Shown piece after piece: positions 7,074-13,631 of a DNA stretch of 13,782 bases. The DNA is from Pseudoselenomonas ruminantium (GTDB lineage Bacteria > Bacillota > Negativicutes > Selenomonadales > Selenomonadaceae), in assembly GCA_002373045.1 (NCBI GenBank), contig DFHU01000030.1:108054-121835 (forward strand). Reading direction: 5' to 3'. Made by a program: the position numbers and the translations under genes. Position 1 is the stretch's first letter, and the number at the start of each line of letters is the position of its first letter. Under the pieces are notes generated by a model. The model saw only the letters and a program-made list of their open reading frames with translations. It was not told the origin of the DNA and did not search any database.

Positions 7074-8621
7074 TCAAAGTTTCCAGCACTTATTTTCCAA
7101 AAGACGTATTTGTACTTTAACATTTGTTAATGCCTCTATATATTGTTGCTTCATTTTATTTATTTCTGCCATCTCCGCTTTAACAGACGCTATTTCCTTT
7201 TCACATTTTGAAATACGAAATCCCCTCAAAAGAGAAAAACTATTTTCTTTTTTTATTATTTTTAATTGCTTTTCAATATTTTCTTTTTTCTGTTCTAGTT
7301 CAGACTCAATATTTTCCCACGCACTTGCTTCTAGCGAAATTCTTTTTTGTTCCGCTTGTAGTTTGCTTATCTCCAGCTTATCTTCCATCCATATACGTTC
7401 CGCTTCTTCATAAAATACTCGCATTTTAGGACACAGTTCTAAAATCTTCTGTAGTTGAGGCTGATACTGATATTTCCATTTAGATGGCATATTGCTTTGT
7501 TCTCGTTTTTTTACCAATGCATACATGAAATTCATCGGATTTTCATCACATTGTATATTCATTTCCATAGCAAGCTTATTCATCAGTTTTGCAGCCTTTA
7601 TATGTTCCTTTGGTATTTTCTCCCCCCTTTTCCCTCGCCATTTTTTAGATATAGATTCCAATTCATGAATAAAATTGGAATCTAATTTTGATAGAAGTAT
7701 ATAAATGTGTTCCTGTTTATCCGTCCACGGCAAATCAATTTGGACACTATCTAAAATAAAAGGCAAAACGCCATCTCGAAATGCGGCAATCACCATTCGT
7801 CGTTTTTCACGCGTAAATTCCGTACTAAAAACTCTCGCTGACAACAATAAATATAATTCATAAATTTCTATTTTTTGTTCCTTTTTCATCACTGTGCTAA
7901 CACACATATTCATCACCCCATCTATATTCGACGGGAATTGCGAATGTTTTGCCAACACAACGATTAACCATTTAAACATATTAAAAACGAGCATTTCACC
8001 TCTTGCATGTATTTTTTTGCTCTTATTTCTCAAAAAACATAAATTACTTTTATCTACATACGGTGCAATAATCATCATAATCAAATAAACAAGATTCATA
8101 CCTTCGTTTTCTTTTACAATACGCTCTTGTTTTATTTTATCTAAACTCCCCCATAATTCATCATCGTAGGCAATTAATAATTCCTGCAACAGTTCTTTCT
8201 TATCCCCTTGCGCATAAGTGATTGCTTTTTCCCAGTTTTCTATAATCTCTCTAGCATGAGAAAATTTTCCTGCCTGCAACATATAACGCGTATATAAAAC
8301 TCGTACTATTGGTTTCTCTCCACAAATCTCCTGCAATTTTTGTAAAGTTTTGCCTGCAAACTCAAAGTTATGATTAGCCAGCATCTCCCTAACATGCCGA
8401 ATCAACCCCTCTACTTGTTGAGACATAGCAATGCTTTCGTTCTTGCTCTGCAATCTCCGCTCTTCAGCAATAAGAAACAACTTCGTCATTTGTTTCTTAT
8501 GACGTTCCATTTCATTTAGAATTTCTTCCGTATAGAAGTTTCCACAAGCTTGGCAAATTAGCTTATTTTCGTTTTCTGAAACTATACGTGAACCACAGTT
8601 TGGGCATTCATAACACTTCAT
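7074..8621 (-). CDS. Zinc-ribbon protein with helical middle and C-terminal coiled coil
   Basis: The 515-residue product opens with a TFIIB-like zinc ribbon with ligands C6, C9, C23 and C26 (MKCYECPNCGSRI...CQACGNFY). The rest is almost entirely alpha-helical. Residues about 60-200 contain repeated short helical pairs that look TPR-like. The region from about 415 to the end is a long Glu/Lys/Gln/Ile-rich coiled coil broken by a short Ser/Phe/Leu-rich turn near 465-475. There is no signal peptide, and the hydrophobic stretches are too short for firm membrane helices. I do not recognise a named family beyond the zinc ribbon. It is the last gene of the SPFH operon, 23 bases after the four-helix membrane protein gene, with AGAGAGATG upstream of the ATG. 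Confidence 0.8.
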   Translation of the reverse strand: MKCYECPNCGSRIVSENENKLICQACGNFYTEEILNEMERHKKQMTKLFLIAEERRLQSKNESIAMSQQVEGLIRHVREMLANHNFEFAGKTLQKLQEICGEKPIVRVLYTRYMLQAGKFSHAREIIENWEKAITYAQGDKKELLQELLIAYDDELWGSLDKIKQERIVKENEGMNLVYLIMMIIAPYVDKSNLCFLRNKSKKIHARGEMLVFNMFKWLIVVLAKHSQFPSNIDGVMNMCVSTVMKKEQKIEIYELYLLLSARVFSTEFTREKRRMVIAAFRDGVLPFILDSVQIDLPWTDKQEHIYILLSKLDSNFIHELESISKKWRGKRGEKIPKEHIKAAKLMNKLAMEMNIQCDENPMNFMYALVKKREQSNMPSKWKYQYQPQLQKILELCPKMRVFYEEAERIWMEDKLEISKLQAEQKRISLEASAWENIESELEQKKENIEKQLKIIKKENSFSLLRGFRISKCEKEIASVKAEMAEINKMKQQYIEALTNVKVQIRLLENKCWKL

Positions 8622-8644
8622 AACAGCATCTCTCTTTTGCGATT

Positions 8645-9070
8645 TTAATCATCTGGCAAATCTGAATATATATGGGAATCATTTTTCCTCGCAATAATTT
8701 TTTCTATATTATCACTATGCCTAGAAGCTGCTAAAATACAAAAGAAAAGGAATACGGCGATACATGCAAGTATCGAGCTAACGGATATAACAATCCATAC
8801 TGTTATTGGATGATACGCCACCGCAAATGTGATTACCATCTGAAGTGCTAACCAAAGACCACCCACAAAAGCATAGGAATAATTCATAAATCTCTGTCTT
8901 TTCCTTAACCTAAAGAGAAAAAATATAAACTGGGACAAAAAACTTATCAAAGCAAATCCATAGCCAATCCAAAAAACATTCGTATGTTCCACAGGAATAA
9001 CAAATAGCAATATATGAAAAACAAGGCAAAGCAAAAGCGTCGTTGCTATAAAAAAAGTATTTCCGCTCAT
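8645..9070 (-). CDS. Four-helix membrane protein of the SPFH operon
   Basis: This 141-residue protein has four strongly hydrophobic segments, at about 5-25, 32-54, 66-86 and 89-113. A basic loop (RLRKRQR, about 54-60) separates helices 2 and 3, and a polar acidic tail of about 28 residues ends in SDLPDD. The positive loop suggests that both termini are probably outside or that the topology is mixed; this is only a rough reading. No enzyme motif is visible. Its ATG overlaps the TGA of the SPFH gene in ATGA form, so the two are translationally coupled and probably produced in fixed ratio. The natural inference is a membrane partner or anchor for the SPFH protein. Confidence 0.8.
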   Translation of the reverse strand: MSGNTFFIATTLLLCLVFHILLFVIPVEHTNVFWIGYGFALISFLSQFIFFLFRLRKRQRFMNYSYAFVGGLWLALQMVITFAVAYHPITVWIVISVSSILACIAVFLFFCILAASRHSDNIEKIIARKNDSHIYSDLPDD

Positions 9071-10206
9071 ATCTTTGCGCCACCTTCCACTCTATTACCA
9101 CATTTGGGACAAAAACGAAAACCGCTTGCTAGCTGTGTTCCACATTGCGTGCAAAATAACACATCCTGCCCAGCCTCACCTTGAATTCTAGCTGTTGATT
9201 TTTCAGATGTCGCCATCATCGCCTGATTTATTACTTGATTCATGCGATTTCCAAGGGAATTACCGATACCAGCCATCATCCCCAGCCCAATACCCGCATT
9301 GGAAAATTCTCCTATCCCAGCATTTTCTGCCATCTTTTCCATTGTATTAAAACTTCGTTCTTCTTGATATGTATAACCCTCGATATTGCGCTTTTTTGCC
9401 AAACTTGCTGATTCTATAAGCCTCCGCTGAGCTAATGTCTCCTCGTCAATAATAGAAAGCTGCTGATCGATTCTTGCATTTTCAACATCCAATTTTCTAC
9501 GTTCAAAAATGCGACGCAACCCTTCATAAGCAGACTCACCCACAGGTTTTTTTAAGCCGCTGACAAGAAACTTTTCTAAAGAAAAACCATATTGGGTAAA
9601 ATTAGATGCAATCCTTTCTCGTAACGCTTCCGTCATATCCAGTAAATATTGATCCACCGTAAATATGCTGATATTAGGTCTCATCATATATTGCGCCAAA
9701 TAGGTGCTGACATGAACATTCACAAAATTACGGAACCATTGCATAATTCCATCACGAGTCAGACCAGATTCCGTACCCACGAGATTCAAAACCAACTTTC
9801 GTCCGTCAATAACACGAAAACTCAAAACACCATTTGCTCCAATGTGAAGTGGCAATTTAAACTCGGGGTCTACATATTCTACAGGCTTTGCCGTCCCCCA
9901 AAGTATATTTGTTTGCTCTGTTAAGTTGACAAAATATATTTCACAGTGAAAAGGCGTTTTGCCGCTTGGGAACGGAAGTTGTACCAGTTTGCGAAGAAGT
10001 GGGATGTTCTGCGTGTCCAGTGTAAATCTTCCCGCACTAAACGTCTGCAAAATATGTCCGTTCTGCATCAGTATTGCTTGCTGAGATTCGTGAACAATAA
10101 GTTGCGACATGGTATTAAAATCTGTTATCGGATGCTTATAAACAAAAGTCTTATTATCACCTTCGTAAGCTATTACATCCAAACCATATTCCGAATGCAC
10201 AAACAT
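9067..10206 (-). CDS. SPFH-domain (YdjI-like) protein with C-terminal zinc ribbon
   Basis: The 379-residue product has an SPFH domain over about 25-220, with the typical start ITDFNTMSQLIVHESQQAIL and the motif FSAGRFTLDTQNIPLL. A charged helical or coiled-coil region follows at about 225-285. A Gly/Met/Asn-rich flexible stretch lies at about 297-330. The end is a zinc ribbon with C352, C355, C366 and C369 (FCTQCGTQLASGFRFCPKCG). Proteins of this layout (YdjI type, sometimes annotated as virion-core-like) form oligomers at the membrane. In Bacillus YdjI works with PspA in the envelope-stress response, but no PspA homologue is visible here. It has no membrane helix of its own, so the overlapping four-helix gene may supply the anchor. 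GAGGAGG lies upstream of the ATG. Confidence 0.9.
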   Translation of the reverse strand: MFVHSEYGLDVIAYEGDNKTFVYKHPITDFNTMSQLIVHESQQAILMQNGHILQTFSAGRFTLDTQNIPLLRKLVQLPFPSGKTPFHCEIYFVNLTEQTNILWGTAKPVEYVDPEFKLPLHIGANGVLSFRVIDGRKLVLNLVGTESGLTRDGIMQWFRNFVNVHVSTYLAQYMMRPNISIFTVDQYLLDMTEALRERIASNFTQYGFSLEKFLVSGLKKPVGESAYEGLRRIFERRKLDVENARIDQQLSIIDEETLAQRRLIESASLAKKRNIEGYTYQEERSFNTMEKMAENAGIGEFSNAGIGLGMMAGIGNSLGNRMNQVINQAMMATSEKSTARIQGEAGQDVLFCTQCGTQLASGFRFCPKCGNRVEGGAKI

Positions 10207-10239
10207 CCCTCCCTCCTCGTAGTTTAGCAGTTTTCTTCA

Positions 10240-11130
10240 TTATTTATGACGGCGAAGGAAATCAACAAACTTATCCAGCAATTTCTTGACCGCAAACGAT
10301 ACATCATTATGTGCTCGCAACCAGTTTGCAATACTCGGACTGATTGCATAATATGTACGAATAAACACACGTCCCAAAGCGCTCTTATCCAGTACATTAT
10401 CCCGAAAACAACGTAGAACACGCACTTCTGGCGCATCATAATCTCCATATACTGCTGTGGCTATAAAACAACCTTTTTTCTTCTTTTTTTCCTTTTCCTC
10501 ACAAGCTTCAATAAATTCTTTCATGTCCGCTATTTGGTTATCCATAAGGGGAACCGACAAGTCCGGGCTACGAGAAAGCATATATTTCACTACAACTGAT
10601 TCAATATACTCCACTTGTATAATTACATAACGCTCCGCTTGATTAAAAGTGTTGGGGAAGTTTTCAGAAAAACTATTCCGATTTATCAAGTTACAGTATA
10701 TTTCATTAATTTTAACTGCATATTCCAAATCCGGATAAATGATAAAGGCCAATCCCAAAAGATGAAGCGCATTCAAAACTCTGCCCAAATACACCTCCTG
10801 AGCCTCAACGCCATGGTTTTTCCTTTTGCTAAAATATTCATAATAAGATATTGCAAATCCCGCAAACTTCTCCGCCACACTTTTCATTGCCTCTTCAGGT
10901 ATACGATGTATTACCGGACGCACGGTTGCAATCATTGCATCAAAACGCGGATTTGCCATTTTAGCAGTTCCAGCTATGCTGACACCTTTTATGATAATAG
11001 CCAGCCAATTATCTGGATCGTGCTCCAAGATTTTGGTACTATATACATAAGCTTCTTCAAAATTACCTATGTTATAGGCATTCTCCGCAAGTCTCATATA
11101 ATTTTTTAATTGTTCGGACAAAATATTCAT
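10240..11130 (-). CDS. TPR-like protein with C-terminal CFI-box domain
   Basis: The 296-residue product begins with a TPR-type helical pair (about 12-50: AENAYNIGNFEEAYVYSTKI, then LEHDPDNWLA) and continues as helices to about 205. A lysine run (EEKEKKKKK, about 211-219) leads into a CFI-box-CTERM domain at about 220-271. The hallmarks are GCFIATAVYGDYDAPEVRVL, then the R-x-F-R-D block and a hydrophobic segment near LGRVFIRTYYAISPSIANWL. CFI-box domains occur at protein C-termini in many bacteria and have been proposed to be sorting or membrane-associating modules; their biochemistry is unknown. It follows the 58-residue gene by 33 bases and precedes the SPFH gene by 33 bases, and so belongs to the same operon. 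Confidence 0.86.
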   Translation of the reverse strand: MNILSEQLKNYMRLAENAYNIGNFEEAYVYSTKILEHDPDNWLAIIIKGVSIAGTAKMANPRFDAMIATVRPVIHRIPEEAMKSVAEKFAGFAISYYEYFSKRKNHGVEAQEVYLGRVLNALHLLGLAFIIYPDLEYAVKINEIYCNLINRNSFSENFPNTFNQAERYVIIQVEYIESVVVKYMLSRSPDLSVPLMDNQIADMKEFIEACEEKEKKKKKGCFIATAVYGDYDAPEVRVLRCFRDNVLDKSALGRVFIRTYYAISPSIANWLRAHNDVSFAVKKLLDKFVDFLRRHK

Positions 11131-11163
11131 CTCCTTAAATATTTTTTTAGCATAATTTAATTC

Positions 11164-11340
11164 CTATTCGATATTCAATATTCTAGCTGTATTATATCGC
11201 ATGATAATAATTTCGTATTCAGAAATCTTTTCCTCATATGTAGCCGATGAAAACTCTGGTGCATTTTTTTCCAATAGTTTTTGTCTTTCCGCCGCATTCG
11301 TTGTCCAAAAAAACTTCTCCATTAGTTCCTTTTCATTCAT
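11164..11340 (-). CDS. 58-residue small protein heading the SPFH operon
   Basis: A 58-codon reading frame starts with ATG at 11340-11338 and ends with TAG at 11166-11164. It has a near-perfect ribosome-binding site, AAGGAGG with a 7-base spacer, which strongly supports translation. The product (MNEKELMEKFFWTTNAAERQ at its start) is highly charged, predicted helical, and has no membrane segment or cysteine. No family is recognised. It lies on the same strand, 33 bases ahead of the CFI-box gene, and the gap has no terminator. It is therefore probably the first gene of the operon and could be a small regulator or an assembly partner. Confidence 0.7.
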   Translation of the reverse strand: MNEKELMEKFFWTTNAAERQKLLEKNAPEFSSATYEEKISEYEIIIMRYNTARILNIE

Positions 11341-11371
11341 GTCAATACCTCCTTACAATACAAATACCACT

Positions 11372-11380
11372 AACATAACA
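11372..11380 (-). promoter_or_regulatory. Possible extended -10 promoter of the SPFH operon
   Basis: On the minus strand, TGTTATGTT resembles an extended -10 element and lies about 31 bases before the 58-residue gene. No convincing -35 is seen at 16-18 bases, so this is the best candidate rather than a firm call. Confidence 0.3.
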
Positions 11381-11438
11381 TCCGACCATTATTCTCATTT
11401 GATAAAAAACTAACTGTTCAGTAGCATACACCCAAGAT

Positions 11439-11466
11439 GGCTTCTCTAGTTCTTCTAGAGAAAGCC
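11439..11466 (-). terminator. Hairpin between the nuclease gene and the SPFH operon
   Basis: GGCTTTCTCTAG pairs with CTAGAGAAGCC around an AAGAA loop on the minus strand, giving an 11-base stem with one bulged base. It sits between the EEP gene end (11528) and the small gene start (11340), where a terminator would be expected. No U-run follows on the minus strand and none on the plus strand, so it may instead be an attenuator or an RNA-stabilising structure. Confidence 0.5.
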
Positions 11467-11527
11467 AACCGCAAAGCCACCATCACGTTAGAACCATGCT
11501 TATGAATGACCTAATAATAACATATGC

Positions 11528-12271
11528 TTACAACAATGTATTATCCAATTCCACTGTTAATGGAATATGGTCACTATAATCCCACCATTTTCTCTCTCCC
11601 AAAGAAAATTTATTCTTTTGAAAATATTTGGCTTCACCGAAAAAATAGTCTATATGATTTTCTTTCCCACCTTCTTTATTTCTATTTTGTCGCCAAGTTG
11701 GTTTCTTTTTACCAAGCTTGCCATACTGCAATTTGTAATAGCTTTCCATTCCATAATCGTACATTGTTTTTTCAAACTCACTATGTGAATGAACCGGATT
11801 ATCTATATCCTTATTTTCATTACTGTTAAAATCGCCACACACAAATAATGGCATATCACTAAACAATATATCATTATATCTATCAATCACATAACGTAAG
11901 TCACCAATACCATTCAATCCATGAGCGTCTCCATGATACACCACCACACGTATCTTGTCATTTATTGTAAATACTAAAAATTGTTTTAACCAATCAGCAA
12001 TGATATATTCTTGCTTTATCTCAAATTTATCATTGTACACAAAAGCTGCAATTCCTAAATCATTCTTCTTGGGTATATCATAATGGTATTTAGCAAATGC
12101 CTGCCTTTTCGCCAACTGTAACTTCCATGCATCTTTGACCTCTTTACTCATTTTTTGAGCACCATTGTCTTCACATTCGAGAATTACTCCTATATCTATA
12201 TCCGCAGGAACTTCCTTATATTTCTGCTGAATCGCAAAGGCTCCTTCGCAATTCCATATCATCATTTTCAT
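11528..12271 (-). CDS. Endonuclease/exonuclease/phosphatase (EEP) superfamily protein
   Basis: The 247-residue product has the EEP active-site series in order: WNCEG with N7, ILECE with E32, VCGDFNSN with D147 and N149, HIDYFF with D208, and SDH with D234 and H235. It is therefore probably a metal-dependent nuclease or phosphodiesterase. The length fits a single catalytic domain, and there is no signal peptide. The substrate (DNA, RNA, lipid or nucleotide) is not evident. The start chosen is ATG at 12271, because GAAGGGGGAT lies 8 bases upstream; the in-frame ATG at 12292 would place that site inside the gene. It is a monocistronic gene behind the sigma-H-like promoter at 12339-12367. Confidence 0.86.
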   Translation of the reverse strand: MKMMIWNCEGAFAIQQKYKEVPADIDIGVILECEDNGAQKMSKEVKDAWKLQLAKRQAFAKYHYDIPKKNDLGIAAFVYNDKFEIKQEYIIADWLKQFLVFTINDKIRVVVYHGDAHGLNGIGDLRYVIDRYNDILFSDMPLFVCGDFNSNENKDIDNPVHSHSEFEKTMYDYGMESYYKLQYGKLGKKKPTWRQNRNKEGGKENHIDYFFGEAKYFQKNKFSLGERKWWDYSDHIPLTVELDNTLL

Positions 12272-12338
12272 AGAAAATCCCCCTTCATCCACATAACATT
12301 GGACTCTTCTCTATGAACTTTCCTCACTTTTAAAACAA

Positions 12339-12367
12339 ATATTCTCCAAAAGGAAGAAAACTCCTGC
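12339..12367 (-). promoter_or_regulatory. Sigma-H (Spo0H)-type promoter of the EEP gene
   Basis: On the minus strand, GCAGGAGTT (12367-12359), an 11-base spacer and GGAGAATAT (12347-12339) match the sigma-H consensus RnAGGAwWW, 11-12 bases, RnnGAATww, with one mismatch. The EEP start codon is about 60 bases downstream of the expected transcription start. No vegetative promoter of comparable quality is seen nearby. Confidence 0.65.
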
Positions 12368-12488
12368 TATTCTGATAACTTTTTTTATCCCCCCCTTTTT
12401 ATATTTGGAACCAGTCATCGTAGTTGCTGTCCAGATTGCCATTGCCTAACCTCGTTCACACAGACTGCGACAATTAGGCACATCAAAA

Positions 12489-12556
12489 CCCCGGCATGAC
12501 CTTTGCTAAAGCGCTTGACGCGAAGCGTCTCAGCGCAAGAAAAAGTTATGCCGGGG
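12489..12556. repeat. Composite nested hairpin (cruciform or structured RNA)
   Basis: An outer 12-base stem (CCCCGGCATGAC, 12489-12500, with GTTATGCCGGGG, 12545-12556, one G-U pair) encloses an inner stem. The inner part is GCGCT/AGCGC (12511-12515 with 12532-12536) stacked on GACGC-GAA-GCGTC (12517-12529). It is not followed by a U-run on the plus strand and only by TTTT on the minus strand, so a simple terminator is not the best explanation. It could be a structured RNA, a plasmid replication or transfer site, or the end of a mobile element. Confidence 0.6.
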
Positions 12557-12802
12557 CTCTTACAGCCTCGATGTAATACGAACAAAGACGTTAGACCACA
12601 GCCAAAGGGTAGGTGATGTTTTCTGTAACCTAAAATCCCTGATATTTTTTACTCTACCAAGCCTTAAAATTGTACTTGAAATGCCGTGAACCATTGTAAT
12701 TACAAATGTATCAACATAATGTACTAAAACTATATGTAGTAGAAATCAATCAAAAAAAATATATAAAGCATCCAGGTGTGTTTAATAATGCGGGAGTTTA
12801 GA

Positions 12803-13082
12803 TTACATATACTCGCTATACTCGTCAAGATTAACATCCGAAGACTTCTTTTTTTCCTTCTTGGATGCTTTCTTCTTTTGTGGTGCTGGAGCAGCTTCGG
12901 TCTTTTCCTCAGCTTTTACCTCCGCCTGGGCTTCCTGTGCGGAATCTGTCTGTGTCATCGCACGCATACGGTCAAAATACCAAATACTTCATAGCCTTGC
13001 TGAAGTTGGACTGCTTGGCCACGAAATCCTTCAGTACAGGGTGCGAATCGTCAAAGCGAAACGACTTTGTTATAAATGCCAT
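12803..13082 (-). pseudogene. parR: ParR-like ribbon-helix-helix partition protein, frameshifted
   Basis: A first reading frame starts at ATG 13082 and runs 36 residues to a TGA at 12974-12972. It looks like a ribbon-helix-helix N-terminus: a short strand KSFRFDD, then helices around HPVLKDFVAKQSNFSKAMKY. The rest continues in another frame from 12973 (D-R-M-R-A-M) to TAA at 12805-12803, with an Ala/Glu/Lys-rich tail ending DEYSEYM. Removing one T from the T4 run (12974-12977 on the plus strand) joins both into a 92-residue protein. It lies directly after parM, as parR genes do in type II partition loci. The ParR identity rests on size, fold type and position, not on a recognised full-length match. 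A sequencing error or programmed slippage could also explain the frameshift. Confidence 0.68.
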
Positions 13083-13090
13083 ATTTAAGG

Positions 13091-13110
13091 GCGTGGAGGC
13101 AGCTCCACGC
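13091..13110. repeat. Perfect hairpin between the parR ribosome-binding site and start codon
   Basis: GCGTGGAG and CTCCACGC form a perfect 8-base stem with a 4-base loop. On the minus strand it lies between AGGAGGG (about 13113-13119) and the parR ATG at 13082. Folding it out shortens the effective spacing from about 31 to about 11 bases. Confidence 0.75.
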
Positions 13111-13120
13111 CTACCCTCCT

Positions 13121-13630
13121 TTAGTTATTTGCTGCCGATGCTTCTTTGAGAGCGGCAAAGACCTTGCTATTAAGGAACACATTCAAACCGCTTACTTCCA
13201 ATGTAACTGCGTACTTCTTCGGCATATACAGGAGCTTAATCATGGCACGGTCACAGAAGTCCTTCAGTTTCTTCTCCAGTGCTTCGCGCATCATAATGGA
13301 GCCACCACCATACACGCAAACCACATCAATCTCATTGTTTGCTTGCTGGATTACCTGCTTGGCCTTATGCAGGATTTCTTCGGCCTGATTCTCCAATGCG
13401 GGCATAATGAACTCCACAGCCGTAGCATGGTACTTGTGCCCTTCGTCCTGAAGAATATCAGAGTATTCCTGACGGGTGAGCTTCATCAGACCGAACTGCT
13501 CTTTGAAGTCATCAATAACGGCATCAATGGCGTGGCCATTGCCGTTGTTGGTGCCGCTGATGAAGTCCGGCTTAAAATGAACATCCGTAGTAACTGGGAA
13601 CTCCGTGGTACCTTCGCCCACAGCGATATG
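13121..13630 (-). pseudogene. parM: ParM-like actin ATPase, C-terminal half only
   Basis: About 169 residues remain of a plasmid-segregation actin homologue. The phosphate-binding loop of the second half survives as GEGTTEFPVTTD, followed by GTNNGNGHAID and the adenosine-site motif VCVYGGGSIM. The fragment ends FAALKEASAANN before TAA at 13123-13121. ParM family proteins are usually around 300-400 residues, so the first half, with the first phosphate loop, is missing. At the 5' end the sequence joins directly to IS66 tnpB DNA near 13630. An open frame continues upstream to an ATG at 13768, but those residues are only tnpB DNA read out of frame. The product could not be a working ATPase. ParM filaments push plasmid copies apart together with ParR. 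Confidence 0.78.
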
Positions 13631-13631
13631 T

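Larger units (their letters stand above)
12293..12802. other. 510-base non-coding stretch between the EEP gene and parR
   Basis: No convincing gene is present. The stretch contains the sigma-H-like promoter (12339-12367), a C7 run at 12389-12395 next to a T-rich run, a 7-base stem TGCCTAA/TTAGGCA (12443-12449 with 12474-12480), and the composite hairpin at 12489-12556. A 12-base palindrome, TTGTAATTACAA, lies near 12695-12706, and an A/T-rich tail runs to the parR stop codon. The base composition is patchy, as expected of a mobile-DNA junction. Confidence 0.6.

Noticed and set aside
11342..11485. Minus-strand frame reading W-L-S-L-E-E-L-E-K-P-S-W
   Set aside because: It looks superficially like part of a NUDIX-type protein but is bounded by stops, has no start codon with a ribosome-binding site, and overlaps the hairpin at 11439-11466.
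12271..12292. ATG at 12292 as the start of the EEP gene
   Set aside because: It would add seven residues over the ribosome-binding site; the ATG at 12271 has GAAGGGGGAT at proper spacing and begins the WNCEG strand correctly.
12399..12458. Minus-strand tail reading G-N-L-D-S-N-Y-D-D-W-F-Q-I before a stop
   Set aside because: It resembles the end of a coding region, but a stop lies about 20 codons upstream and no family could be recognised.
12776..13149. Three overlapping plus-strand frames across the parR region
   Set aside because: They overlap each other, lack ribosome-binding sites and are antisense to the parR coding signal.
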